A program made the position numbers and the translations under genes. From NCBI GenBank assembly GCA_030598905.1, contig JAUVPA010000111.1, positions 1 through 6,096 of the forward strand: DNA of 6,096 nucleotides. The letters run 5' to 3'. Shown here piece by piece: positions 1 to 5,479 of this stretch (its first letter is position 1; each line of letters starts with the position of its first letter). This DNA is from Acidimicrobiia bacterium. GTDB taxonomy: Bacteria; Actinomycetota; Acidimicrobiia; Spongiisociales; UBA5794. The notes under the pieces were generated by a model that was not told the DNA's origin, ran no database searches, and worked only from the letters and a program-made list of their open reading frames with translations.

Positions 1-45
1 GAGATCGGCCTCGACATCGAGGCGCAGGGAGTCCTCGACACCTGA
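1..45 (+). CDS. C-terminal tail of an unidentified upstream gene (partial)
   Basis: The first frame reads 14 codons (EIGLDIEAQGVLDT) and then TGA at 43-45. Codon use resembles the genes that follow, and the next gene starts 49 nt later on the same strand, so it is probably the preceding member of the same catabolic operon. The tail is too short to assign a family. The pathway steps missing from this window (2-aminomuconate semialdehyde dehydrogenase, 4-oxalocrotonate decarboxylase, aldolase) are possible identities by context only; the residues themselves do not point to any of them. Confidence 0.5.
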   Translation, partial: EIGLDIEAQGVLDT

Positions 46-64
46 GACCATCCCGGCCACCACT

Positions 65-90
65 ATCCCAACCAACGGGATGAGGGTTGG
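65..90 (+). promoter_or_regulatory. Ribosome-binding site and overlapping inverted repeats before nbaD
   Basis: GAGGG at 82-86 lies 8 nt before the ATG at 95 and is a good Shine-Dalgarno sequence for that start; the in-frame ATG at 80 has only a weak CGGG before it. Two mutually exclusive inverted repeats share this stretch: ATCCC (65-69)/GGGAT (77-81) with a 7-nt loop, and CCAACC (68-73)/GGTTGG (85-90) with an 11-nt loop that would cover part of the ribosome-binding site. Whether they act as RNA structure, as an operator or not at all cannot be told from sequence. Confidence 0.4.
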
Positions 91-94
91 CGCA

Positions 95-1144
95 ATGGCC
101 TCGACGGCGCGACCCTTCCTTCCTGTGAGCGACGCGCTACCAAGAATCGACATCCACACCCACATCCTGCCTGAGGACATCCCCGACTTCGGCGAGATGT
201 TCGGCTACGGCGGATTCATCACCCTCGACCACCACGAACCCGGCCGAGCCCGCATGATCCTCGACGGGACCATCTTTCGCGAGATCGATGCCAACTGCTG
301 GGACGCCGAGGTGAGGATCGCGGAGTGCGACCAGGCCGGGGTGACAAGACAGGTCCTGTCGACGGTTCCCATCATGTTCAGCTACTGGGCGAAGCCCCAG
401 GACGGTCTCGAGGTCGCGCGCGCCCTGAACGACGATATCGCCGCAACCGTTTCCGATCATCCCTCGCGCTTTGTGGGCCTCGGGACACTGCCGATGCAAG
501 ACCCGGATCTGGCCATCGGCGAACTCGAACGATGCAAGGAACTCGGCCTGGCCGGTATCGAGATTGCCACCCACATCAACGATTGGAACCTCAACGATCC
601 TGAGGTGTTCTCAGTTCTCGAGGCTGCCGAATCACTGGACGCCGCGGTCTTCGTCCATCCGTGGGACATGATGGGCAAGGACAGAATGCCCAAATACTGG
701 CTGCCGTGGCTGGTCGGCATGCCGGCAGAGACGTCACTGGCAATCTCTTCGATCATCTTCGGAGGAGTCCTCGATCGGCTGCCTTCGCTGCGCCTCGCCT
801 TTGCCCACGGTGGAGGCTCCTTCCCCGGAACCATCGGCCGGATCGAACATGCCTATCAGGTGCAACCCGACGTGTGCGCAATCGACAGCGAGCATTCGCC
901 CCGCGAGTATCTGGGGCGTTTCTGGACCGATTCGCTCACGCACGACGCCGCCGGCCTGCGAAGTCTCGTCGGGCTCATCGGCGCCGACCGAGTCGCACTC
1001 GGCACTGACTATCCATTTCCACTCGGCGAAGCCGAGCCGGGAGCACTGATCGAGTCGGTCTACGGAGATGACGAGCCGGAACGACGCCGACTGTTGCACG
1101 ACTCTGCCGTGTCGTGGCTCGGCGCCGAGGGGAGCATTGCCTGA
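95..1144 (+). CDS. nbaD: 2-amino-3-carboxymuconate-6-semialdehyde decarboxylase (ACMSD)
   Basis: A cytosolic metal-dependent decarboxylase of the amidohydrolase superfamily (EC 4.1.1.45). It removes CO2 from 2-amino-3-carboxymuconate semialdehyde, the product of 3-hydroxyanthranilate dioxygenase, and so keeps the compound from cyclising to quinolinate. The 349-residue protein shows the family's metal site in order: HTH (H21, H23), FVHPWDMMG (H188), FAHGGGSF (H238) and GTDYPFPLG (D305). R62 in the FRE segment corresponds to the substrate-binding arginine after the N-terminal loop. The block MPAETSLAISSIIFGGVLDR is characteristic of ACMSD rather than of generic amidohydrolases. Length is close to the usual 330-340, with about 12 extra N-terminal residues. 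The start at 95 is preferred over the in-frame ATG at 80 because GAGGG sits 8 nt before it; the longer form would have 354 residues. Its TGA overlaps the next ATG by one base, so the two genes are probably translationally coupled. Confidence 0.93.
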   Translation: MASTARPFLPVSDALPRIDIHTHILPEDIPDFGEMFGYGGFITLDHHEPGRARMILDGTIFREIDANCWDAEVRIAECDQAGVTRQVLSTVPIMFSYWAKPQDGLEVARALNDDIAATVSDHPSRFVGLGTLPMQDPDLAIGELERCKELGLAGIEIATHINDWNLNDPEVFSVLEAAESLDAAVFVHPWDMMGKDRMPKYWLPWLVGMPAETSLAISSIIFGGVLDRLPSLRLAFAHGGGSFPGTIGRIEHAYQVQPDVCAIDSEHSPREYLGRFWTDSLTHDAAGLRSLVGLIGADRVALGTDYPFPLGEAEPGALIESVYGDDEPERRRLLHDSAVSWLGAEGSIA

Positions 1145-1923
1145 TGGAGTCCAACCATCACAGCCGCATCGCCGAATCACTCCACCAGGCCTGGATGAAC
1201 GGCGTCCCCATCGAACCGCTCTCCTCGACCTACGACGGCTTGACGATCAGCGATGCGTACGCGATCCAGTCGGAATTGGCAGGTCTCCTCGAAAATGAGG
1301 AAACCCCAGCAGCCGGGTACAAACTCGGGTTGACCTCGAAGCCGATGCGAGAACTGCTCGGAGTCCACCAACCCGATTTCGGTCCAGTCCTCGCATCGTT
1401 GGTCCAGCCAAGCGGCGGTGAGATCGCCGTGGCCGATCTCATCCAGCCGCGAATCGAGGCCGAGATCGCCATCGTGCTTGCCGATTCTCTCGCCGGCCCG
1501 GGCGTCGAGCGCGAAGACGTACTCGGCGCGATGTCCGGTGCTCTCCCGGCTCTCGAGGTCGTCGACTCTCGTATCCGTGACTGGCAGATCACCATCGTCG
1601 ACACTGTCGCCGACCTCGCTTCGTGCGCCAGAGTGATCGTAGGAAGCGAGGCTCGCGTCGAGGGATTCGACCTTCGGCTGACCGGAATGAGCATCTGGAA
1701 GAATGATGAGCTCATGGCGACCGGAACCGGCGCCATGGCTCTCGGTGACCCCGTCGGAGCCGTCGCCTGGCTCGCCAACACACTCGCCGACTACGGCGAG
1801 ACGCTGCTACCCGGTCGTTTCGTGATGACGGGCTCACTGCACGCTGCATTTGAGATCGCACGCGGGGACATCATCGAGGCGCGGTTCGACCGCCTCGGGG
1901 ACGTGTCGGTGCGGATCACGTAA
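1144..1923 (+). CDS. 2-oxopent-4-enoate hydratase (MhpD/DmpE family)
   Basis: A cytosolic enzyme of the meta-cleavage pathways that adds water to 2-oxopent-4-enoate (2-hydroxypenta-2,4-dienoate) to give 4-hydroxy-2-oxovalerate. The 259-residue length is normal for the family. Visible residues match the MhpD active site even in numbering: K60 in YKLGLTSK, D78 in GVHQPDFG, metal ligands E105 and E107 in PRIEAEIA, and E138 in ALEVVDSR; the C-terminus LGDVSVR is also typical. GVHQPDFG, SRIRDWQI and AWLANTL resemble the hydratases XylJ/DmpE more than the sister 4-oxalocrotonate decarboxylases XylI/DmpH, whose role in the same pathway is the main alternative. The start is the ATG at 1144, overlapping the nbaD stop as TGATG, with GAGGGGAG at 1127-1134 as ribosome-binding site; the frame is open ten codons further upstream, but only inside nbaD. 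Confidence 0.85.
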   Translation: MESNHHSRIAESLHQAWMNGVPIEPLSSTYDGLTISDAYAIQSELAGLLENEETPAAGYKLGLTSKPMRELLGVHQPDFGPVLASLVQPSGGEIAVADLIQPRIEAEIAIVLADSLAGPGVEREDVLGAMSGALPALEVVDSRIRDWQITIVDTVADLASCARVIVGSEARVEGFDLRLTGMSIWKNDELMATGTGAMALGDPVGAVAWLANTLADYGETLLPGRFVMTGSLHAAFEIARGDIIEARFDRLGDVSVRIT

Positions 1924-1960
1924 CTGCGAGCGTGGTCCGGCTCGTCGGGATATCGCAGTT
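1922..1960 (+). terminator. Candidate hairpin at the end of the nbaD-hydratase operon
   Basis: AACTGCGA (1922-1929) and TCGCAGTT (1953-1960) are a perfect 8-bp inverted repeat with a 23-nt loop, starting within the hydratase stop codon. There is no T-run after it, and the loop is long, so it is a weak candidate for a transcription end or mRNA-stabilising stem. Confidence 0.3.
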
Positions 1961-2022
1961 GCGGCAGGGAGCGTTCACTGAGAGTCTCCTACACCGTCGA
2001 GATCGCGAAAGGAACCCTGATC

Positions 2023-2041
2023 GCCGGCTGAACCGGCCGGC
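2023..2041. terminator. GC-rich hairpin between convergent genes
   Basis: GCCGG (2023-2027) can pair with CCGGC at 2033-2037 (5-nt loop) or at 2037-2041. It lies directly before the exporter's stop codon in the 117-bp space between the convergent hydratase and exporter genes. No T-tract follows on either strand. It could end transcription from either side, as U-less hairpins are often proposed to do in GC-rich actinobacteria, but this is inference from position. Confidence 0.3.
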
Positions 2042-3393
2042 TATGAGGTCTCGTCGACCAACTGCGTGGGCTCAGAAGGGGACGCCGCGAGATCTGACTT
2101 CTCCACAGGTTTGCTTTTACTCCTCGGCTGCACGGAAAGCCGCCAAAGAGCGGGACTGAGGAGAGCCGCCAGCACGGCGAACACAATCACGGCGAACCCT
2201 CCGATAGCCACAGCCACCGCCACCCCAACGGCTCCGGCGAGCAGGCCCGAGAACATGCCACCGAGAGGCATGATGTTCCACGTCATGCCGTAGAAACCCA
2301 TCACTCGACCGCGGAGTTTGTCGGGAACGACCAGTTGCAGGGTTGTGACGGTGAGCACGATGTATCCGCTGTTGAATGCGCCCACCGCGAGCACGAGCAG
2401 GAGGCTGAGAGCCATCGATCCAACAAGCTCTGCGGTCAATGAGAACAGGATCACGCTCACGCCGGCGAACACCGCGCTGATGATGATGACCCGACCTGTC
2501 CGCTGGATCGTCTTGCGCGTTGTGAACCACAGGGTCATGGCCAGCGAGCCGACTCCGCTGGCGCTGAGGAGGTAACCCTGTCCGGTGGCACCGACGTCGA
2601 GGATGTCAACGGCGAATACCGGCATCATGATCACGTAGGTCAGGCCGAAGAAGCTGTTGAAGAACACCATGCCGATCAGCAGTGCAATCGTGGAGTTGGT
2701 CTTCAGATACTTGAGGCCGTCGAGCATGTCACGGAAGGGGTTCCGTCCGCTCTTCTCGGGTTCTACAGAAGGCAGCGTGCGCAACACGAACCCAAGGAGC
2801 GCCATCCCAAACCCGGCGACGACGAAGGTAGCCCCAGTACCAACGAGCACGACGAGCGCACCAGCAAGGGCCGGCGCCACGATGCGCCCCGACTGCCACA
2901 GGCCTGAGTTCAAGGCGATCGCCGACATCAGACCGTCCTTGTCGACATAGTGGGGATAGAGAGACATCCGTGCCGGCATATTGAAGGCACTGATCCCGCT
3001 GACGAGTGCGGCCGTCACGAGAACATGCCACGGCTCGACAACACCGTTAAGGGTTACGACTGCGAGCACACCCACCACAGCAGCCGCGAGGTACTGAGTG
3101 CGAGCCACGAGTCCACGGCGCTCGAACCGGTCGGCGGAGACACCACCCACGAGGTTCAGCACGATTGCGGGTAGCGCATTCGCCAATCCAACGAATCCGA
3201 GGTACAGCGCCGACCCCGTCAATTCGTGTATCAGCCATAGCTGGCCGAACATGAACATCTGGTGCCCGTACACCGCGCCGAGGGCGCCAGTGAAATAGCG
3301 GCGGTAGTCAGGTGACTCGAACGCCGGTGGCCGAGGCAGCCGCGCCCGCAGGCCCCCAAACGGTTTCCAGTCCCGCACAACGCGCCTTGCCAT
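2041..3393 (-). CDS. MFS_3-type (DHA3/EntS-like) drug or metabolite exporter
   Basis: An inner-membrane major facilitator that would export a small molecule by proton antiport. The 450 residues hold about twelve hydrophobic segments. MFS motif A, GGVSADRFERR (83-93), lies in the loop after the second segment. NMPARMSLYP and LNSGLWQSGRIVAPALAG (about 138-178) and QLVVPDKLRGRVMGFYGM (353-370) are typical of the MFS_3 exporters (EntS, Tap, MefA relatives). The N-terminus is short and basic; the last 30 residues are a charged, presumably cytoplasmic tail. The ATG at 3393 is chosen over the in-frame GTG at 3420: a -10 box ends 6 nt before this ATG, no ribosome-binding site precedes either start, and the GTG falls inside the promoter dyad. 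The gene sits between the two halves of a 3-hydroxyanthranilate degradation set, and its promoter looks controlled by a MerR-family (SoxR-like) activator. The substrate is unknown; a redox-active product of the pathway is a guess. Confidence 0.85.
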   Translation of the reverse strand: MARRVVRDWKPFGGLRARLPRPPAFESPDYRRYFTGALGAVYGHQMFMFGQLWLIHELTGSALYLGFVGLANALPAIVLNLVGGVSADRFERRGLVARTQYLAAAVVGVLAVVTLNGVVEPWHVLVTAALVSGISAFNMPARMSLYPHYVDKDGLMSAIALNSGLWQSGRIVAPALAGALVVLVGTGATFVVAGFGMALLGFVLRTLPSVEPEKSGRNPFRDMLDGLKYLKTNSTIALLIGMVFFNSFFGLTYVIMMPVFAVDILDVGATGQGYLLSASGVGSLAMTLWFTTRKTIQRTGRVIIISAVFAGVSVILFSLTAELVGSMALSLLLVLAVGAFNSGYIVLTVTTLQLVVPDKLRGRVMGFYGMTWNIMPLGGMFSGLLAGAVGVAVAVAIGGFAVIVFAVLAALLSPALWRLSVQPRSKSKPVEKSDLAASPSEPTQLVDETS

Positions 3394-3399
3394 TACTTT

Positions 3400-3430
3400 A
3401 CCGTACAACCTCAAGTCCACTTGAAGTCAA
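3400..3430 (-). promoter_or_regulatory. MerR-family (SoxR-box-like) promoter of the exporter
   Basis: Reading the minus strand, TTGACT (3430-3425) is followed by a 19-bp spacer and TACGGT (3405-3400). The long spacer is the hallmark of promoters activated by MerR-family proteins, which untwist the DNA. The dyad at 3409-3426, CCTCAAGTCCACTTGAAG on the plus strand, has perfect 6-bp arms TCAAGT/ACTTGA around CC and matches the E. coli soxS operator CCTCAAGTTAACTTGAGG at 15 of 18 positions; the differences are the central dinucleotide and one outer base. The distance from the -10 box to ATG 3393 is 6 nt, as expected for a leaderless mRNA. A further TCAAG at 3427-3431 overlaps the -35 box. No merR/soxR gene is in the window. 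Other MerR-type regulators share this half-site, so SoxR itself is only one possibility. Confidence 0.7.
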
Positions 3431-3438
3431 GCTCGGAT

Positions 3439-3457
3439 CTGCGGCTTGGCTCCGCAG
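3439..3457. other. Stem-loop downstream of nbaF
   Basis: CTGCGG (3439-3444) and CCGCAG (3452-3457) form a perfect 6-bp stem with a 7-nt loop. It lies between the nbaF stop and the exporter promoter, both on the minus strand, so it could reduce read-through from nbaF. A second, weaker pair, GAGCC (3459-3463)/GGCTC (3474-3478), lies next to it. Neither has a U-run. Confidence 0.3.
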
Positions 3458-3523
3458 TGAGCCGTGATGGAAAGGCTCGGCTGATGTGCTCACCGCAATG
3501 AGGTCGGCGGCGACTGAGGCCCG

Positions 3524-3943
3524 TCAGGCAGCGGCTCTCCCAACCCACGCCACAACCTTCATTTCGATGACGAGGTGCGGGTGCGGTAGCTGGTGAACCG
3601 CGACTGTTGTCCTTGTCGGCCCGTCGAATCCGAAGTACTCGGCGTAGACCTCGTTGTACCCGCCAAAATCGTTCATGTTCGTGAGGAAAGTCGTCACGTC
3701 AACGACGTCGACCAGAGAGGCACCAACCGACTCCAGAATGTCCGAGATGTTCTCGATCACGGCCCGCGTCTGCTCCCGAATATCGACGCTCGTCGTCCCC
3801 ACCTCATCGGCTGAAGCCCCCGCGAACGACCCGTCGGGTCTTCGTGAGCTGGTTCCGGAAACGAACACAAAGTCACCGACCCGCTTCACATGAGGAAACG
3901 TGCCTCGGGGGACCGCCTTGTCGGAGACGACTTTGGATTCCAT
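3524..3943 (-). CDS. nbaF: 2-aminomuconate deaminase (RidA/YjgF family)
   Basis: A small cytosolic RidA-fold protein, normally a trimer, that hydrolyses the enamine/imine of 2-aminomuconate to 4-oxalocrotonate plus ammonia in the 3-hydroxyanthranilate meta pathway. The 139-residue length suits the family. The conserved RidA arginine is R111 in GPTRTTVAVHQLPHPHLVIE, with the acidic partner E127. The segments PRGTFPHVKRVGDF, VFVSGTSSRRPDG and TNMNDFGGYNEVY are what I recall of pseudomonad 2-aminomuconate deaminases, rather than housekeeping RidA, which lacks the GTSSRRPDG and NDFGGYNEVY wording. The start at 3943 has AGGA six nt upstream. The gene is divergent from the dioxygenase gene, which supports the pathway role. 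A general imine deaminase role remains the alternative. Confidence 0.87.
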   Translation of the reverse strand: MESKVVSDKAVPRGTFPHVKRVGDFVFVSGTSSRRPDGSFAGASADEVGTTSVDIREQTRAVIENISDILESVGASLVDVVDVTTFLTNMNDFGGYNEVYAEYFGFDGPTRTTVAVHQLPHPHLVIEMKVVAWVGRAAA

Positions 3944-4100
3944 GGGCCTTCCTGTACGTGTGTCGGCTCACCGTATTTGCCAGCAGCTCGCGGCCAGGGT
4001 AAACCGTCTCAATCAACGGGATGTGAGGGTTGTCGTTGGGAACGATCGGCGCGAGGCTCGTGCCACGAGGTGGATATACGCCACGAGAGGAGCAACCGAT
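3944..4100. promoter_or_regulatory. Divergent nbaF/nbaC control region
   Basis: These 157 bp separate the start codons of nbaF (leftward) and nbaC (rightward) and must hold both promoters. For nbaF, TACGGT on the minus strand (3975-3970) is a possible -10, identical to the exporter's -10; no convincing -35 is seen. For nbaC, an AT-rich TGGATATAC (4071-4079) is the only plausible -10 area, and GAGAGGAG (4085-4092) is a clear ribosome-binding site 8 nt before ATG 4101. The frame of nbaC stays open back to 3900, but no start there has a ribosome-binding site and the family needs no extension. The region also holds a repeat pair (4057-4087) and a motif shared with the nbaD upstream region (4014-4032). 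Confidence 0.6.
4057..4087. repeat. CTCGTG-c-CACGAG palindrome plus GCCACGAG direct repeat (candidate operator)
   Basis: CTCGTG (4057-4062) and CACGAG (4064-4069) form a perfect 6-bp dyad around one base. GCCACGAG at 4062-4069 recurs exactly at 4080-4087, 18 bp further on. The copies flank the AT-rich candidate -10 of nbaC, and the second reaches the ribosome-binding site. This arrangement fits a repressor or activator site for the dioxygenase promoter; the protein is unknown. Confidence 0.45.
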
Positions 4101-4631
4101 ATGGCCCAATCACTGACGGCCTTCAACCTGATGGGCTGGATCGACGATCACGCCGAAGAGCTGCGACCCCCCGTCAACGCCAAGACGGTGTGGGAGGACT
4201 CGGACACGTTTGTGATCATGGCCATCGGCGGCCCGAACAGCCGACCCGACTTCCACATGAACGAGACCGAGGAGTTCTTCTACCAGCTGAAGGGCGACAT
4301 GGTCCTCAAGATCAAGGACCCCGGCGAGAAGATCCGCGATGTCCCCATTCGTGAGGGCGAGGTTCTCCTGCTGCCGTCGAACACCGTGCACTCACCGCAG
4401 CGCTTCGACGACACGGTCGGCATCGTCGTGGAGAGGGTCCGCGAGTCGCATCACGTCGACCGCTTGTTCTGGTTCTGTGAGAACTGTGAAAACCAGCTGC
4501 ACACCGTGGCGATCGAGGGAGTCGGCAACAACCTCGGACCAGCCCTAGTTCCCTTCATCGAGGACTACTACGCCGACCAGGCGGTACGCACCTGCAGCGA
4601 ATGCGGCCACGTCAGCCACACGAGGAACTAA
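4101..4631 (+). CDS. nbaC: 3-hydroxyanthranilate 3,4-dioxygenase
   Basis: A cytosolic non-haem iron(II) extradiol dioxygenase (EC 1.13.11.6) that uses O2 to open 3-hydroxyanthranilate to 2-amino-3-carboxymuconate semialdehyde, the substrate of the decarboxylase encoded at 95-1144. The single cupin domain shows the catalytic facial triad H52, E58 (DFHMNETEEFFYQ) and H97 (NTVHSPQRF), with substrate-binding R48, R101 and E111. The C-terminal part carries the second, rubredoxin-like iron site of the bacterial enzymes: C126/C129 (FCENC) and C165/C168 (CSEC). At 176 residues it matches the roughly 174 of the Cupriavidus enzyme and lacks the second cupin of the animal form. The start at 4101 is fixed by GAGAGGAG 8 nt upstream and by the family's N-terminus. 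It is divergent from nbaF and converges on ppsR with only 14 nt between stop codons. Confidence 0.95.
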   Translation: MAQSLTAFNLMGWIDDHAEELRPPVNAKTVWEDSDTFVIMAIGGPNSRPDFHMNETEEFFYQLKGDMVLKIKDPGEKIRDVPIREGEVLLLPSNTVHSPQRFDDTVGIVVERVRESHHVDRLFWFCENCENQLHTVAIEGVGNNLGPALVPFIEDYYADQAVRTCSECGHVSHTRN

Positions 4632-4645
4632 CAAACTCCCCGTGG

Positions 4646-5479
4646 CTACGCGCGGCGGGTGAGCCCTCGAGCGGCGATGATCGTGGCGGCCATTTCCTCC
4701 ACGGACTGCGTCGACGTGTTGATGACGGGGACGGCCTCCGCCCGGAACATGGCCTCGGTGTGGGCGACCTCGCGCCGGCAGTGTTCGAGTGAGGCGTAGC
4801 TGCTGTCCGGTCTCCGCTGCTGCCGTATCGCCAGAAGCCGTATCGGGTCGATGGTCAGGCCGTACAGACGCTCGCGATGAGGGCGGAGAGTGTCGGGGAG
4901 TCGCGGTTCGGGATGTTCCTCGATGGCGATCGGATAGTTGGCGGCCCGGATGCCAGAGTGCATGGAGAGGTAGAGGCACGTCGGCGTCTTTCCAACTCTC
5001 GAAACGCCCACGAGGATGATGTCGGCGAGCGCGTACTGAGCGATCCCGAGGCCGTCGTCGGTGCTGAGGGTGAAGTCGATGGCGTCGAGCCGCTGCTGAT
5101 ATCCAGCCGCGTCTGCGACGCTGTGATATCCGCCGACCTTTCGCGAAGCCTCCTCTCCAAGTTCGGTCGAAAGCGCCTCGGTCACATCCGCGTACAAGTT
5201 GACCACGTGTGCCCGTGACGCCATGAGCATCCCTTGTTCGATCGGATCGTTGATCGTACTGAAGACGATGGGGCGCGAAGAGTCCCTGTCGGCGACCTCG
5301 CTGATCTCAGCGACGACGGCTTCCATCCGCGAGATCGAGTCGATGAACGGCCGGATCGCGTACGTCGCCTCGGTCCCCTCGAACCGGGCCATGAGGCTGT
5401 GGGCAAGGCTCTCGGCCGTCAATCCGGTGTGGTCGGAGACGCAGAAGACGGTACGGCGGTGCAGGTCCGGCGCCGTCAC
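4646..5479 (-). CDS. ppsR: PEP synthase regulatory protein, bifunctional kinase/pyrophosphorylase
   Basis: A DUF299-family cytosolic protein that inactivates PEP synthase by ADP-dependent phosphorylation of a threonine beside its catalytic histidine, and reactivates it by phosphate-dependent removal. The 277 residues equal the E. coli PpsR length. The N-terminus RRTVFCVSDHTGLTAE is typical, and HSVADAAGYQQRLDAIDFTL followed by STDDG (119-143) is a family block. The P-loop GVSRVGKTPT spans 158-167 (K164). The start is the GTG at 5479, overlapping the ppsA stop as GTGA; this gives the expected N-terminus. The frame stays open upstream to an ATG at 5650, but that stretch lies within ppsA and is not family-like. 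The overlap with ppsA indicates coupled translation and confirms PEP synthase as the target, not pyruvate phosphate dikinase. Confidence 0.93.
   Translation of the reverse strand: MTAPDLHRRTVFCVSDHTGLTAESLAHSLMARFEGTEATYAIRPFIDSISRMEAVVAEISEVADRDSSRPIVFSTINDPIEQGMLMASRAHVVNLYADVTEALSTELGEEASRKVGGYHSVADAAGYQQRLDAIDFTLSTDDGLGIAQYALADIILVGVSRVGKTPTCLYLSMHSGIRAANYPIAIEEHPEPRLPDTLRPHRERLYGLTIDPIRLLAIRQQRRPDSSYASLEHCRREVAHTEAMFRAEAVPVINTSTQSVEEMAATIIAARGLTRRA

Noticed and set aside
137..574. Long minus-strand open frames opposite nbaD (also 457-834 and 734-1180)
   Set aside because: They are antisense shadows common in GC-rich coding DNA, without recognisable domains, while the + strand frame has a full ACMSD active site.
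1230..1781. 183-codon minus-strand frame opposite the hydratase
   Set aside because: Serine/arginine-rich shadow composition and no motif; the opposite strand encodes a complete MhpD-type enzyme.
1924..2040. Possible small gene, tRNA or insertion-sequence remnant in the convergent intergenic space
   Set aside because: Apart from two hairpins I see no start with a ribosome-binding site, no cloverleaf and no terminal repeats.
4021..4026. ATG directly followed by TGA upstream of nbaC, as a minimal start-stop element
   Set aside because: The pair arises from the shared CAACGGGATG motif, there is no ribosome-binding site before it, and it is 75 nt from nbaC; coincidence is more likely.
3900..4100. 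In-frame upstream extension of the dioxygenase gene (243 residues in total)
   Set aside because: The extra 67 codons overlap the nbaF start region antisense, have no ribosome-binding site and show no family similarity; the ATG at 4101 with GAGAGGAG gives the normal length.
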